The notes: generated by a model from the letters alone, not told the origin. A stretch of 64,000 nt of DNA from Synechococcus sp. RS9916 (GCF_000153825.1 NZ_DS022299.1:1142869-1206868), one strand, 5' to 3'; positions 26,594 through 34,494 are shown, counted from the stretch's first letter. Numbers and translations: made by a program.

Positions 26594-27293
26594 TCTCTCC
26601 GACCCGCGCCATGAACCCCACTCCCCGGGTGGTGTGCAGCAATTGCGGCAGTCCCGACTGCTCAAGCTTGCGGCGCAGGTAGCCCATGTAGACATCCAAA
26701 GCATTGGGATCTCCCACAAAGGGATGGCCCCAGACCGTCTCCAAAATCTGCTGGCGGGGCAGCACCGTTCCGGCCTCCTGCACCAGGCATACCAACAGAT
26801 CAAACTCCCGCTGCGACAGGTTGATCGCGGACTCACCGCGCTTCACCTCCCGGCGGATCAAATCGATGCTCAGATCGCCAAGCTCCAGGTTGCTGGTGGC
26901 ATCCCGTTGGGCTGCATAACCCTGGCGGCGCAACTGGGCCCGCACCCGGGCATGCAGTTCCTCGAGCTCAAAGGGCTTGGTGAGGAAGTCATCGGCACCC
27001 GCATCCAAGGCCGCCACCCTTTCATCGAGGGCATCGTGAGCGGTGAGCATCAGCACCGGTGTGGTGTCACCACTGCTGCGCAGACGCCGGCAGATCTCGA
27101 TGCCATTGAAATCCGGCAGTCCCCAATCGAGCACCACGAGGGCAAAGGCCTGCTGGCGCAACTGCAGCAAGGCGTCTTGGCCTGAAGCCACGGCGATGCA
27201 GCCATGGCCAGCCCCTTCCAGTTCCTCGCGCAGGAACTGCAGCAGTTCCGGGTCGTCGTCGACCAACAGCAGCTGGGCAGTGGCGTCGCTCAC
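26583..27293 (-). CDS. OmpR/PhoB-family response regulator
   Basis: A 236-residue DNA-binding response regulator. GTG 27293 is chosen since it starts directly before the receiver domain (LLLVDDD at about 8-14). The phospho-acceptor is D56 in VVLDWGLPD, and the conserved Thr and Lys appear in MLTAHD and LTKPFE. The winged-helix output domain is complete (LSQREFDLLVCLV through HTTRGVGFMAR). It is convergent with the histidine kinase, and its 5' end faces the second minor pilin operon with 71 bp between the starts, a natural place for an autoregulated divergent promoter. Confidence 0.93.
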   Translation of the reverse strand: MSDATAQLLLVDDDPELLQFLREELEGAGHGCIAVASGQDALLQLRQQAFALVVLDWGLPDFNGIEICRRLRSSGDTTPVLMLTAHDALDERVAALDAGADDFLTKPFELEELHARVRAQLRRQGYAAQRDATSNLELGDLSIDLIRREVKRGESAINLSQREFDLLVCLVQEAGTVLPRQQILETVWGHPFVGDPNALDVYMGYLRRKLEQSGLPQLLHTTRGVGFMARVGEIKP

Positions 27294-27364
27294 CCTGACT
27301 CCGAGGATGTTGGCAGCGTATCGACGGTGTGCGGGGAATGCTCCCGGCAGTTGCGTCATCGCTC

Positions 27365-27847
27365 ATGCGCCGCGGCCCATTGATGCTCCCCCAACCCAGG
27401 CATGCCGAAAAGGGCTTTGTGTTGCCCCTCGCCATCGGCACCTCCTTGGTGCTGCTGCTTGGCAGTGCATCCGTGCACAGCCTGGCGCTCCATTCCCATT
27501 TGCGGGCGCGCAGCTCCTGGCAAGACCAGGAACGGCAGGATCAGCTGCGGTCCGCCGCCATGGCCTTTCTGGGGCAGACGAACACGCCCGCGCAGCGATG
27601 CCTGATGGAATGGCCGTTGGCGCAATGGCCCAGCCAAGCGGCCCATTGCGGTGCCAACGACGCTTCCAAGCTGAACCAAGGGCAAGCCGGTTCCCATCGC
27701 TGGGAGCTGCTGGATTGGCAGCCATCGGCCCAAGGCGCTGAACTGCAGCTCCGCCTTGGTGGAAGCGAGTCGGTGAGCTCACTGTCGCTGAGCCGCGCCC
27801 CCGATGGCTTTCAACTGCGGGACGGCCTGCAGGCGGTGCAGCCATGA
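27365..27847 (+). CDS. PilX/GspK-like minor pilin (second set, gene 1)
   Basis: A 160-residue prepilin-like protein from ATG 27365. The leader ends AEKG at residue 17, followed by FVLPLAIGTSLVLLLGSASV. There is no Glu at +5 (Leu instead), as in GspK/PilX-type pilins. The soluble part is short, with a Cys pair (QRCLME and AHCGAND). It is first of four plus-strand pilin genes whose stop and start codons overlap (here ATGA at 27844-27847), so they are almost certainly one operon. Homology beyond the N-terminus was not recognisable. Confidence 0.75.
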   Translation: MRRGPLMLPQPRHAEKGFVLPLAIGTSLVLLLGSASVHSLALHSHLRARSSWQDQERQDQLRSAAMAFLGQTNTPAQRCLMEWPLAQWPSQAAHCGANDASKLNQGQAGSHRWELLDWQPSAQGAELQLRLGGSESVSSLSLSRAPDGFQLRDGLQAVQP

Positions 27848-28293
27848 CCCTGGCAGAACTACTGATCGCAGGAGCGATCGCTGGCTCCAGCTGCTGCGCC
27901 TCGGTGCAGGTGTGGGGACAAGCAGCGCAAACCGCCCGCTCTGCCAGCGATCTCACAGACGCCAGTGCCCTGCTGGAACGCCACTGGTTAGCAAGCCGAC
28001 GTTGGTTGGCCGCTGCCCCCATGACCGAGATCTGCGCCCTTGAGGCGGAGAGCCTTGATGAGGCTTTACAGCAGTCGCTGCCGCTGGCGGCTGGCCTGAA
28101 GCGATCGCTGCAAGCCAACGACGACAACCCCGGCCTGTGGCTGGTGCTGGAACACCCAGTCTCGGGGCTAAAACGGCGCCAATTGATGACAGCCGCCGGA
28201 CTCGGTGGGTGCACCGACAACGCAGAACCACGCAAGCCAGAGCCAAGCAACGCACAACACCGATCCGCATTAACCCTGGAGCTGCTGCCGTGA
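27844..28293 (+). CDS. GspI-like minor pilin lacking a leader peptide (second set, gene 2)
   Basis: A 149-residue protein that begins MTLAELLIAGAIAGSS, i.e. at the position where a mature pilin normally starts, with Met replacing the N-methylated Phe and Glu at +5. The ATG overlaps the previous stop (ATGA). Upstream in this frame I found no ATG, GTG or TTG preceded by a basic leader; the codons before give GGAA rather than a Gly at -1. Unless a non-canonical start is used, it would not be processed by prepilin peptidase. The soluble region contains Cys residues (SCCAS, EICALE, GGCTDN). It probably belongs to the pilus tip set. Confidence 0.68.
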   Translation: MTLAELLIAGAIAGSSCCASVQVWGQAAQTARSASDLTDASALLERHWLASRRWLAAAPMTEICALEAESLDEALQQSLPLAAGLKRSLQANDDNPGLWLVLEHPVSGLKRRQLMTAAGLGGCTDNAEPRKPEPSNAQHRSALTLELLP

Positions 28294-28799
28294 TGCACCG
28301 ACCAACGCACTCAGAAGGGTTTTCGCTGGTGGAGCTGCTCTGCGCCATGGCCGTGCTGGCTCTGCTCAGCAGCGTGGCCCTGGTCAATGCCCGGCCCCAG
28401 CACGATCGCCAGAAACTGGAGGCTGCCGGCCAACGCTTTCAGCTGGCCATCGACCGGGCACGGCTGAAAGCGCGGCGCGATCAGCAGCCCTGCGGTCTGG
28501 GCCTCAGGCAGGAAGGCGAAGCCAGCCAAGGATTGCCGAGCTGTGCCTCCAGCGGCCACCCCCTGCCGGCGGCAGATGCCAACTCGGGCGTTCAGGTGCA
28601 CACCAACATGCCCAGCCAGCTGCGCTTTACCACCAACGGCTTGATGCTGGATGGCGGACTGGTGGTGTTCAGCCATCCAGGCACCCATTCGCGCCTATGT
28701 GTGGTGGTGAGCCTGCCCCTGGGGGTGACCCGCCGGGGGCACTACGGCGCCGATCCCGCCCTGGAGCTCAGGAGCAAGCACTGCAGGCCGGCCTCATGA
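28293..28799 (+). CDS. FimT/GspH-like minor pilin (second set, gene 3)
   Basis: A 168-residue prepilin from ATG 28293, whose first base is the last base of the previous stop (TGATG); a GTG one codon earlier is possible. The leader MHRPTHSEG is followed by FSLVELLCAMAVLALLSSVALV with Glu +5 (E14). The periplasmic domain has the length and beta-rich look of FimT/GspH, with Cys pairs (QPCGLG, PSCASS, RLCVVV, KHCRPAS). FimT-like pilins bind DNA in some competent bacteria; that role here is inference, supported only by comEC elsewhere in the window. Confidence 0.8.
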   Translation: MHRPTHSEGFSLVELLCAMAVLALLSSVALVNARPQHDRQKLEAAGQRFQLAIDRARLKARRDQQPCGLGLRQEGEASQGLPSCASSGHPLPAADANSGVQVHTNMPSQLRFTTNGLMLDGGLVVFSHPGTHSRLCVVVSLPLGVTRRGHYGADPALELRSKHCRPAS

Positions 28800-29413
28800 A
28801 CGCCCCATCCCGGTACAAATGGCAGCAGCCTGGAGCGGGATTCACCCTGGTGGAGCTGCTGCTCGCCGCGGCCCTCGGCACCCTGGTCTGCGGTGGTCTG
28901 TTGCACCTGCTCCTCGGCGATCTGCGGCTGAGCGCGGCCATGGCCCAGAAGCTTCAAGCGCGGCGGCAACAACAGCAAGTGCTCACGCTGATCCGCGCTG
29001 AACGCGACCGGGGATACGGCGTGATTGCCAACCCCGACCCCTCGCAGACCTGGCCTTGCGCCCTGGCAGGCCGGCGAGCCGTGCTGGCCATTGCCCTCTC
29101 GCCCGCTGATCCAAACGCCCGCCATCAGGCCATCGTCTACAGCGTGGGAGCTGCGCCTTCACCAATCTGGCGCGGCCAGGTGCTGATGCGCTGTGGCCCG
29201 GCCTACGGGCTGGATGGACGGATGGCCCTTGAAAGCCAATTCCAGAACCGCGTGGTGCTGGACGCCCTGCCGAGCGGCGGCCAGCAAGGGCTCAGAGCAA
29301 CGGCCGATGCCCAGTTGCCGGTGATCGATCTGCAGCTGGAACAAGAGTTGCCCCAAGGATCAGGGCAACGCACCAACCCACCGAAACGACTGAGCAGTTC
29401 AGCCACCCTCTGA
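28796..29413 (+). CDS. PilW/GspJ-like minor pilin (second set, gene 4)
   Basis: A 205-residue prepilin from ATG 28796, overlapping the previous stop as ATGA. The leader ends PGAG at residue 15, then FTLVELLLAAALGTLVCGGLLHLLL with Glu +5 (E20). SAAMAQKLQARRQQQQVLTLIRAERDRGYG fits the helix-to-globule region of PilW/GspJ. The remaining domain has two Cys (TWPCAL, MRCGPAYG). With the three preceding genes it completes a GspK/I/H/J-like quartet. It converges with the 123-aa membrane protein gene, 15 bp apart. Confidence 0.8.
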   Translation: MNAPSRYKWQQPGAGFTLVELLLAAALGTLVCGGLLHLLLGDLRLSAAMAQKLQARRQQQQVLTLIRAERDRGYGVIANPDPSQTWPCALAGRRAVLAIALSPADPNARHQAIVYSVGAAPSPIWRGQVLMRCGPAYGLDGRMALESQFQNRVVLDALPSGGQQGLRATADAQLPVIDLQLEQELPQGSGQRTNPPKRLSSSATL

Positions 29414-29428
29414 ACTACCACAGGCCGA

Positions 29429-29800
29429 TCAGGAGTCGCTGGCTGGGAGGCCTTCAAAAGGTGCTGTCGCCCTCTCCTCCAGGAGGTAGTAGGCCTCCAC
29501 GCTCGCAGCCGCTAACGCCAAAAAGAGATGGTCGATCCAGCCAAACTCCACCCCCATCCCCTGAACCGCGATGGTGACATTCACCACCACCATCACCAAC
29601 AGAAAAATGGCCAACAGCAACGCAACAACGGGTTGAATCACACGGCGGTCGCACCAGAGCGACACCAGCAACGGCAGCAGCACCAGCACCGAAACGCTGT
29701 GCAGGATGCGCATCGACAAATCGGTGTGCGTATGGGCGTTGATCGCCGCCCAGATGTTCACGGGAATCAACAGTGACGTGAACAGCAGATAAAAGATCAT
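29429..29800 (-). CDS. Four-helix membrane protein coupled to a histidine kinase, unknown
   Basis: A 123-residue protein with about four hydrophobic segments (residues 2-18, 33-50, 56-76 and 86-104) and a short acidic C-terminus. Its ATG overlaps the kinase stop as ATGA (29797-29800), so the two are translationally coupled and may cooperate, for example as a sensor accessory. I do not recognise the family. The coupling makes it very likely to be real. Confidence 0.68.
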   Translation of the reverse strand: MIFYLLFTSLLIPVNIWAAINAHTHTDLSMRILHSVSVLVLLPLLVSLWCDRRVIQPVVALLLAIFLLVMVVVNVTIAVQGMGVEFGWIDHLFLALAAASVEAYYLLEERATAPFEGLPASDS

Positions 29801-31287
29801 TCCGATGCAGCAGATGATCGGGCGCCAACTCCATCGTTGCTGAGGGGCAAACGCACACTGAAGGTGCTGCCCTGGCCCAGCTGGCTGGTCACTCCCACCG
29901 TGCCTCCCATGGCCTCCACGAGCAACTGAACAATCGACAAACCCAAGCCGCTGCCACTGCTCACGGTGGCGTTGGCCGCGCGATGGAAGCGGTCGAACAC
30001 TTTGGGGAGATCCTCCGGGGGAATGCCGATGCCCTGATCCACCACCTCCACCACGGCCATGGCCTCGGCTTGCGCTAAGCGCACCGTCACAGGGGTGCCA
30101 TCCGGCGAATACTTGTGGGCGTTTTCGATCAGATCCAGCAGCACCTGCCGCAGCCGGTCGGGATCGGCCAGGGCCACCAGCATGCCGCTGGCATCAAGTT
30201 GGGCGGGCAGCTGCAGCTCCACCTCCCGTTCAAGGCTGCTGCGGGCCAGATCCACCGCTTCACGCACCGCCATCGCCATCTCGACGGCTTCGCTGTTCAG
30301 GCGCAGCTGGCCACTATCACTGCGGGAGAGATCGAGCAGATCATCAAGCAGGTGGCGCATGCGCAAGCTCTCCTCTTCCGCCGTGCTCAACCCTTTGCGC
30401 TGCCCATCCGTGAGGTTGTCGCCGCGCTTGAGGGTGCGATGCAGATAGCCCTGCACGATCGTGAGCGGCGTGCGCAGCTCATGGCTCACCGCACTCACAA
30501 AACGGCGCTGATCACTCCATGACTTGGCCAGGCGGGCCCGCAGATCGTTGTAGGTGTTGGCCAGCTGGGTCACCTCCAGCGGCGCCCCCTCGATCTGCAA
30601 CGCCGAGCTGTTGAGGGTGTCGGCGGTCAGCGCGGAGGACGCCTCACTGAGTTGGCGCAATGGCCGAATGATTCGCCGCACCAGGCGATTCACCACCGCC
30701 AGCGACAGCACCAGACAACCGCCCCAAATCACGATCATCCAATTGAGGAAGGCACTCTGCGCCTGGTTGATGCGGGTGACTTCAGCACTGCTCCACACCT
30801 TCTGCCCAGAGGGGTAAACGCGATTGAGGATGGCGATGTAATCCATCCCATCGACGCTGAAGCGGCGGGTGACGCCGGGTTGGTCACCGCTGCCGCTCGC
30901 CACCTCGGCCACCACAGAATCAACAGGCAGATGCCCATCCGCTGGCAGCAACAACTCCCCATTGGGCTGCTCAATCCAAAGGGTGTGGCGGTTGGTGGAA
31001 TGCCAGCGCAGTTCCTGTCGGATGGCCTGCTGACGCCTGGCCCGGGCAGCGCCTGTTTCGCCAGCAGGGATCTCCAACAGGCGCTCGGCCAGCAGACAGG
31101 TTTCGAGAGAGCGGGCACTGGCCCGCAGGTCGGCATCGCCCGACACAAGCTGGTTGCGCTGGGTCAGCCACAACCCAGCGATGCTCGCGCCACTGAACCC
31201 CAGGAACACCGCCAGGTAGGTGGCCAGCTGCAACTGTCCCGAAAGACTGCCGAGCAGGCGTTGGCGCCAGCGCGATGAGGTAGCCAT
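29797..31287 (-). CDS. Two-component sensor histidine kinase
   Basis: A 496-residue membrane sensor kinase. TM1 is at about 20-41, a periplasmic sensor spans about 42-180, TM2 is about 182-200, and HAMP follows (RRIIRPLRQLSEASSAL). The H box is VSHELRTPL (phospho-His about 269), the N box is IENAHKYSPDG, and the G boxes are DQGIGIPPED and GSGLGLSIVQ. No response regulator gene is adjacent; the nearest is the OmpR-type gene at 26583-27293, which already has a kinase facing it. It is followed by the coupled 123-aa membrane protein gene. Confidence 0.92.
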   Translation of the reverse strand: MATSSRWRQRLLGSLSGQLQLATYLAVFLGFSGASIAGLWLTQRNQLVSGDADLRASARSLETCLLAERLLEIPAGETGAARARRQQAIRQELRWHSTNRHTLWIEQPNGELLLPADGHLPVDSVVAEVASGSGDQPGVTRRFSVDGMDYIAILNRVYPSGQKVWSSAEVTRINQAQSAFLNWMIVIWGGCLVLSLAVVNRLVRRIIRPLRQLSEASSALTADTLNSSALQIEGAPLEVTQLANTYNDLRARLAKSWSDQRRFVSAVSHELRTPLTIVQGYLHRTLKRGDNLTDGQRKGLSTAEEESLRMRHLLDDLLDLSRSDSGQLRLNSEAVEMAMAVREAVDLARSSLEREVELQLPAQLDASGMLVALADPDRLRQVLLDLIENAHKYSPDGTPVTVRLAQAEAMAVVEVVDQGIGIPPEDLPKVFDRFHRAANATVSSGSGLGLSIVQLLVEAMGGTVGVTSQLGQGSTFSVRLPLSNDGVGARSSAASE

Positions 31288-31358
31288 CCCTCCATCTTCA
31301 TCGCCCTAACGGAGATCTGCAGCGAGAATGCCGCCAGAGCGCGTGAATCGATCCGGCG

Positions 31359-32228
31359 TTGAGCTTTGGTTTCTCACCCCTGGGCCTGTCCCGCCCCAGC
31401 CTTTCGGCCCGCATGGCCCGCTGGGGGCTGGTGATCGTGGCCATCTACGGCCTGATCGCTGTGGTCACACCCTTGCTGTTGGCCGCGGGCCTGCTGCCAG
31501 ACCCCAACGCCGGACTCGACAATCCCATCTATGCAGCTCCCTCCTGGCAGCACTGGTGCGGCACCGACCGCCTTGGCCGCGATGTATGCGTGCGCACCCT
31601 CCAGGGAAGTGGTGTCGCCCTCCAGGTGGTGCTGCTAGCGGTGGCTCTCGCCCTGGTTATCGGCGTGCCGCTGGGCATGGTCAGCGGTTATCTCGGCGGA
31701 GCGGTGGACCGTGTGCTCGTGCTGCTGATGGACACGCTGTACACACTTCCCGTGCTGTTGTTGTCGGTGGTGCTGGCCTTCCTGCTCGGTCGGGGCATCC
31801 CCAATGCTGCAGCGGCTCTGTGTGTGGTGTACGTCCCCCAGTACTTCCGCGTCGTGCGCAATCAAACCGCCCAGGTGAAGGCGGAACTGTTTGTGGAGGC
31901 CGCGCGCTCCCTCGGTGCCGGACCGGTGTGGATTCTGCGCCGCTATCTGCTGCGCAACGTGATCACCTCCGTGCCGGTGCTGGTCACCCTCAACTCCGCC
32001 GATGCGGTGCTGGTGCTCGGGGGGTTGGGTTTCCTCGGCCTTGGGCTGCCGGAAACAGTGCCGGAATGGGGCAGTGACCTCAACCTGGCGCTGGCGGCAG
32101 TGCCCACCGGCATCTGGTGGACGGCGCTGTTCCCAGGACTGGCGATGTTCGTGCTGGTGCTGGGGCTCTCCTTCCTAGGCGAGGGCCTTGAAGCCTGGGT
32201 GAGCGGAGGGGAAGCGTCCCGCAGCTGA
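31359..32228 (+). CDS. Peptide/nickel-type ABC transporter permease (DppC/OppC family)
   Basis: A 289-residue inner-membrane permease. It has the OppC-type N-terminal helix, the HWCGTDRLGRDVCVR motif following it, and about five further helices. The EAA loop (VEAARSLGAGPVWILRRYLLRN) is the ATPase docking site. The start is uncertain: TTG 31359 gives the full length, while ATG 31413 would begin just before the first helix. No second permease, ATPase or binding-protein gene lies nearby, so its partners must be encoded elsewhere. The ligand is unknown. Confidence 0.87.
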   Translation: MSFGFSPLGLSRPSLSARMARWGLVIVAIYGLIAVVTPLLLAAGLLPDPNAGLDNPIYAAPSWQHWCGTDRLGRDVCVRTLQGSGVALQVVLLAVALALVIGVPLGMVSGYLGGAVDRVLVLLMDTLYTLPVLLLSVVLAFLLGRGIPNAAAALCVVYVPQYFRVVRNQTAQVKAELFVEAARSLGAGPVWILRRYLLRNVITSVPVLVTLNSADAVLVLGGLGFLGLGLPETVPEWGSDLNLALAAVPTGIWWTALFPGLAMFVLVLGLSFLGEGLEAWVSGGEASRS

Positions 32229-32286
32229 CACACCCGTTTCACTCCGGGCGAATTGTGGTCAGACTGCAGACATCTGCACGAGACCG

Positions 32287-32547
32287 ATGCCCTGGTGGAC
32301 GACTCTGGTGCTGATGGCTCTGGGCACGTACCTGTGGTTATCAGGACGCTCCAACCCCGATGACGTGATCGGCCTGCTGGAGCAGATGCTGGCGATCGCG
32401 CTCGCTTTGGTGGTGCTGTTTGTGGGCCACAACCTGCTGATCGAAACGCTGGCGCTCGTGGTCGCACTGCGCCTGCCAGCCGCCCGCCGCAATCACCCAG
32501 TCACCGAACGATCCAAAGCCGGCAAAGACGTTTTGATTCCGTTCTGA
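32287..32547 (+). CDS. Small two-helix membrane protein, unknown
   Basis: An 86-residue protein with two hydrophobic segments (about 3-19 and 30-58) and a basic C-terminal tail (RLPAARRNH, TERSKAGKD). It starts at ATG 32287. It follows the ABC permease by 58 bp on the same strand and converges with the glutaredoxin-MauE gene. It is probably a short cyanobacterial hypothetical protein; no function can be assigned. Confidence 0.6.
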   Translation: MPWWTTLVLMALGTYLWLSGRSNPDDVIGLLEQMLAIALALVVLFVGHNLLIETLALVVALRLPAARRNHPVTERSKAGKDVLIPF

Positions 32548-32566
32548 ACTGAAAGGCTCCTGGCAC

Positions 32567-33304
32567 TTACGGCCAAAGCCCAAACGCCACGAGGAATCCC
32601 ATAACCGTAAGGATCGCGTATTCGGTGAAACTGACGATCCCCAGAGGTGTTTTGGAGTTGCCTCCCACGCAGGCGCAATTGAGCGCCAATTTGTCGACAT
32701 ACACGGCCTTCAGCACGGACGCCATCCCCGGCACCCCCAACACAAGGGCAACCCAGCCGGCCAGGGGCACAGGGGGAGCGGCCAAGAACCCCAGCCCGAT
32801 CAGCAGCTCCACTCCGGGGTAGACCCGTCCCCACAACGGAATGCGCTGGGTGATCAGGTCATATTTCGCAAAGCTAACGGCAAACGACTGCACGTCCATC
32901 AGCTTCAGCATCGCCAAGGCACACACCGAGAAGCCCATGAAGCGCTGCATCACCGCATCCCCCAGCACCAGGGCCATCAGCAACGCGGTGCCGAACACAG
33001 CCACCACCGGTGTGTAGGAGTAGTGAGCCTTTTCAGCGCGTTCGCCCAGCAAAGCCGCCAGGTCGGTGTAACCACCGATGCGACGGCCTTCGGCAAACAG
33101 CTGGGGCGTGGTCGAAACACCCTGCTGTTGTTTGAACGCAGCCACCTGCTCAGAGGTGGTGAGCTTGTGGTCTTGAAAACGGATGCCGTGCCGGGTCAAC
33201 AGACCAATGGCCTTGAGTCCCCAAGGGCATTCATGCTCGGCAGTCGACATCCGGTAGAGATGCACATCCTGCAATTCGGCTGCGGTGGTCAAAACAATCC
33301 GCAT
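32567..33304 (-). CDS. Glutaredoxin-like domain fused to MauE-type membrane domain
   Basis: A 245-residue redox membrane protein. Residues about 14-90 resemble glutaredoxin (VHLYRM, then ECPWG with Cys 26 and no second active-site Cys, STTPQLFAEGRRIGGYTDL). The rest is a four-helix MauE/DoxX-like domain with a C-x-C at 210-212 (LNCACVGG), as in proteins that pass electrons to or from periplasmic thiols. The fusion suggests exchange of thiol reducing power across the membrane. An ATG at residue 19 is a less likely start because it would remove the first beta strand. Confidence 0.75.
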   Translation of the reverse strand: MRIVLTTAAELQDVHLYRMSTAEHECPWGLKAIGLLTRHGIRFQDHKLTTSEQVAAFKQQQGVSTTPQLFAEGRRIGGYTDLAALLGERAEKAHYSYTPVVAVFGTALLMALVLGDAVMQRFMGFSVCALAMLKLMDVQSFAVSFAKYDLITQRIPLWGRVYPGVELLIGLGFLAAPPVPLAGWVALVLGVPGMASVLKAVYVDKLALNCACVGGNSKTPLGIVSFTEYAILTVMGFLVAFGLWP

Positions 33305-33343
33305 GGCTGGCCCGGACCGTAGCCATGAAGTCCGAGGCCGACC

Positions 33344-34033
33344 TCAGCAGCGCAGCTTGAGGGTGCGCGGCAGAGATTCCAGGATCTCCCCCTCGTCGCT
33401 CAGTGCTGGATAGGGGCGGCCCTCACGCCGACACCAATCAGCCACCTGCGGGTAGGCCCATTCGAACAACCGCTGCGCGTACAGCGGCCCAGGTAAACCT
33501 TCGCCCTGACTGGGCAGCACCCCGGCAGCACGCCGCTGACGCACCGCTTCAAACAGCAAGGTGGCCGCCGCCACCGACACATTCAAGGACTGCACCATGC
33601 CGGTCATGGGGATGAAGACCGCCTCATCCATCAGATCGCGGGCCGTGTCGCTGAGACCCCACTTTTCAGCCCCAAGCACAAACGCGGTGGGTCCAGTGAA
33701 ATCACAATCGCGGTAATCCTTGGCATTCACCCCCAGATGGGTGCCATACAGCTTGAAACCCTTCGCCTTCAGCTGCTGCACTGCGTCTTCGGTGCTGGGG
33801 TGGTCATAGAGAGGCACCCACTTCTGACTGCCCTGGGCCGTGCTGTTGAAGGTGCGGGGTCTGCCTTGGAGGCTCACCGCATGGGCTTCCAGCGCTCCCA
33901 CCGCATCACAACTGCGCAGGATCGCCGAAAGGTTGTGGGGCTTCTCCACGTGCTCAAGCAGCACCGTGAGATTGGCCATGCGGCCATCCAACACAGCCTT
34001 CAGACGTTCAAAGCGGCGAGGGAGCAGAGGCAT
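33344..34033 (-). CDS. trmH: tRNA (guanosine(18)-2'-O)-methyltransferase
   Basis: A 229-residue SPOUT methyltransferase that methylates G18 in the D loop of tRNA. All three SpoU motifs are visible: NLSAILRSCDAVG, FVLGAEKWGLSD and IPMTGMVQSLNVSVAAATLLFE. The N-terminal RFERLKAVLDGR and C-terminal extension fit TrmH rather than RlmB. It ends a minus-strand run that begins with the 102-aa gene at 34488 and the 43-aa gene at 34171, only 6 bp upstream of its start. Confidence 0.92.
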   Translation of the reverse strand: MPLLPRRFERLKAVLDGRMANLTVLLEHVEKPHNLSAILRSCDAVGALEAHAVSLQGRPRTFNSTAQGSQKWVPLYDHPSTEDAVQQLKAKGFKLYGTHLGVNAKDYRDCDFTGPTAFVLGAEKWGLSDTARDLMDEAVFIPMTGMVQSLNVSVAAATLLFEAVRQRRAAGVLPSQGEGLPGPLYAQRLFEWAYPQVADWCRREGRPYPALSDEGEILESLPRTLKLRC

Positions 34034-34039
34034 GCCGGT

Positions 34040-34171
34040 TTAGGTGCGGACCAACTGAATCAGCACCAACAACGCAGCTGCCCCAAGGATCCAGTACAGC
34101 CAAACCCACTGAGTGATCAGCGCGAGCACCACTCCAATGGCAAAAAAAACCAAAAACCGCAGCAGGGTCAT
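34040..34171 (-). CDS. Small membrane protein (43 aa)
   Basis: The ATG at 34171 opens a 43-residue frame that is almost entirely hydrophobic, with two short helices (LLRFLVFFAIGVVLALI and WILGAAALLVLIQLV) joined by a Trp-rich turn. It lies 8 bp after the 102-aa gene and 6 bp before trmH, so all three are probably co-transcribed. The composition argues for a real small membrane protein; function is unknown. Confidence 0.6.
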   Translation of the reverse strand: MTLLRFLVFFAIGVVLALITQWVWLYWILGAAALLVLIQLVRT

Positions 34172-34179
34172 CGCAGCAA

Positions 34180-34488
34180 TCAGCGAGCAGCGGAGCGCTT
34201 GCGCACGGCACGGGGTGCGCTGCGGGATGCATCGCTGCTGGCAGCTGCAGTGTCGGGAGCGGAATCCGCCTCCTTGGTCTCGCCTGCAGGCTCATCGTCA
34301 GGTTCCTGATCCGCGATGATTCCGAGGATCATGCCGGCCTGCAGTTGGTCCTGCAGATCACCAATGGTCATCAGCGCTTTGAGCACCAACTGGGAGCGCA
34401 CGATCTTGGGCAGGCCCGGACGGAGCTTCTTGGTGGTGTCCCAAAGCTCCTGAGCCACCTCTTTGATCAGCTCCTTGTCCGCCGTCAT
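34180..34488 (-). CDS. Conserved-type cyanobacterial hypothetical protein
   Basis: A 102-residue soluble protein. The first 60 residues are predicted helical (KELIKEVAQELWDTTKKLRPGLPKIVRSQLVLKALMTIGDLQDQLQAG). The rest is an acidic, Ala/Ser-rich low-complexity tail ending in a basic RAVRKRSAAR. It resembles short picocyanobacterial hypotheticals I have seen, but I cannot name a function. It is first of the run leading to trmH and is divergent from the ATL gene, with only 6 bp between the starts. Confidence 0.65.
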   Translation of the reverse strand: MTADKELIKEVAQELWDTTKKLRPGLPKIVRSQLVLKALMTIGDLQDQLQAGMILGIIADQEPDDEPAGETKEADSAPDTAAASSDASRSAPRAVRKRSAAR

Positions 34489-34494
34489 TGTGTT

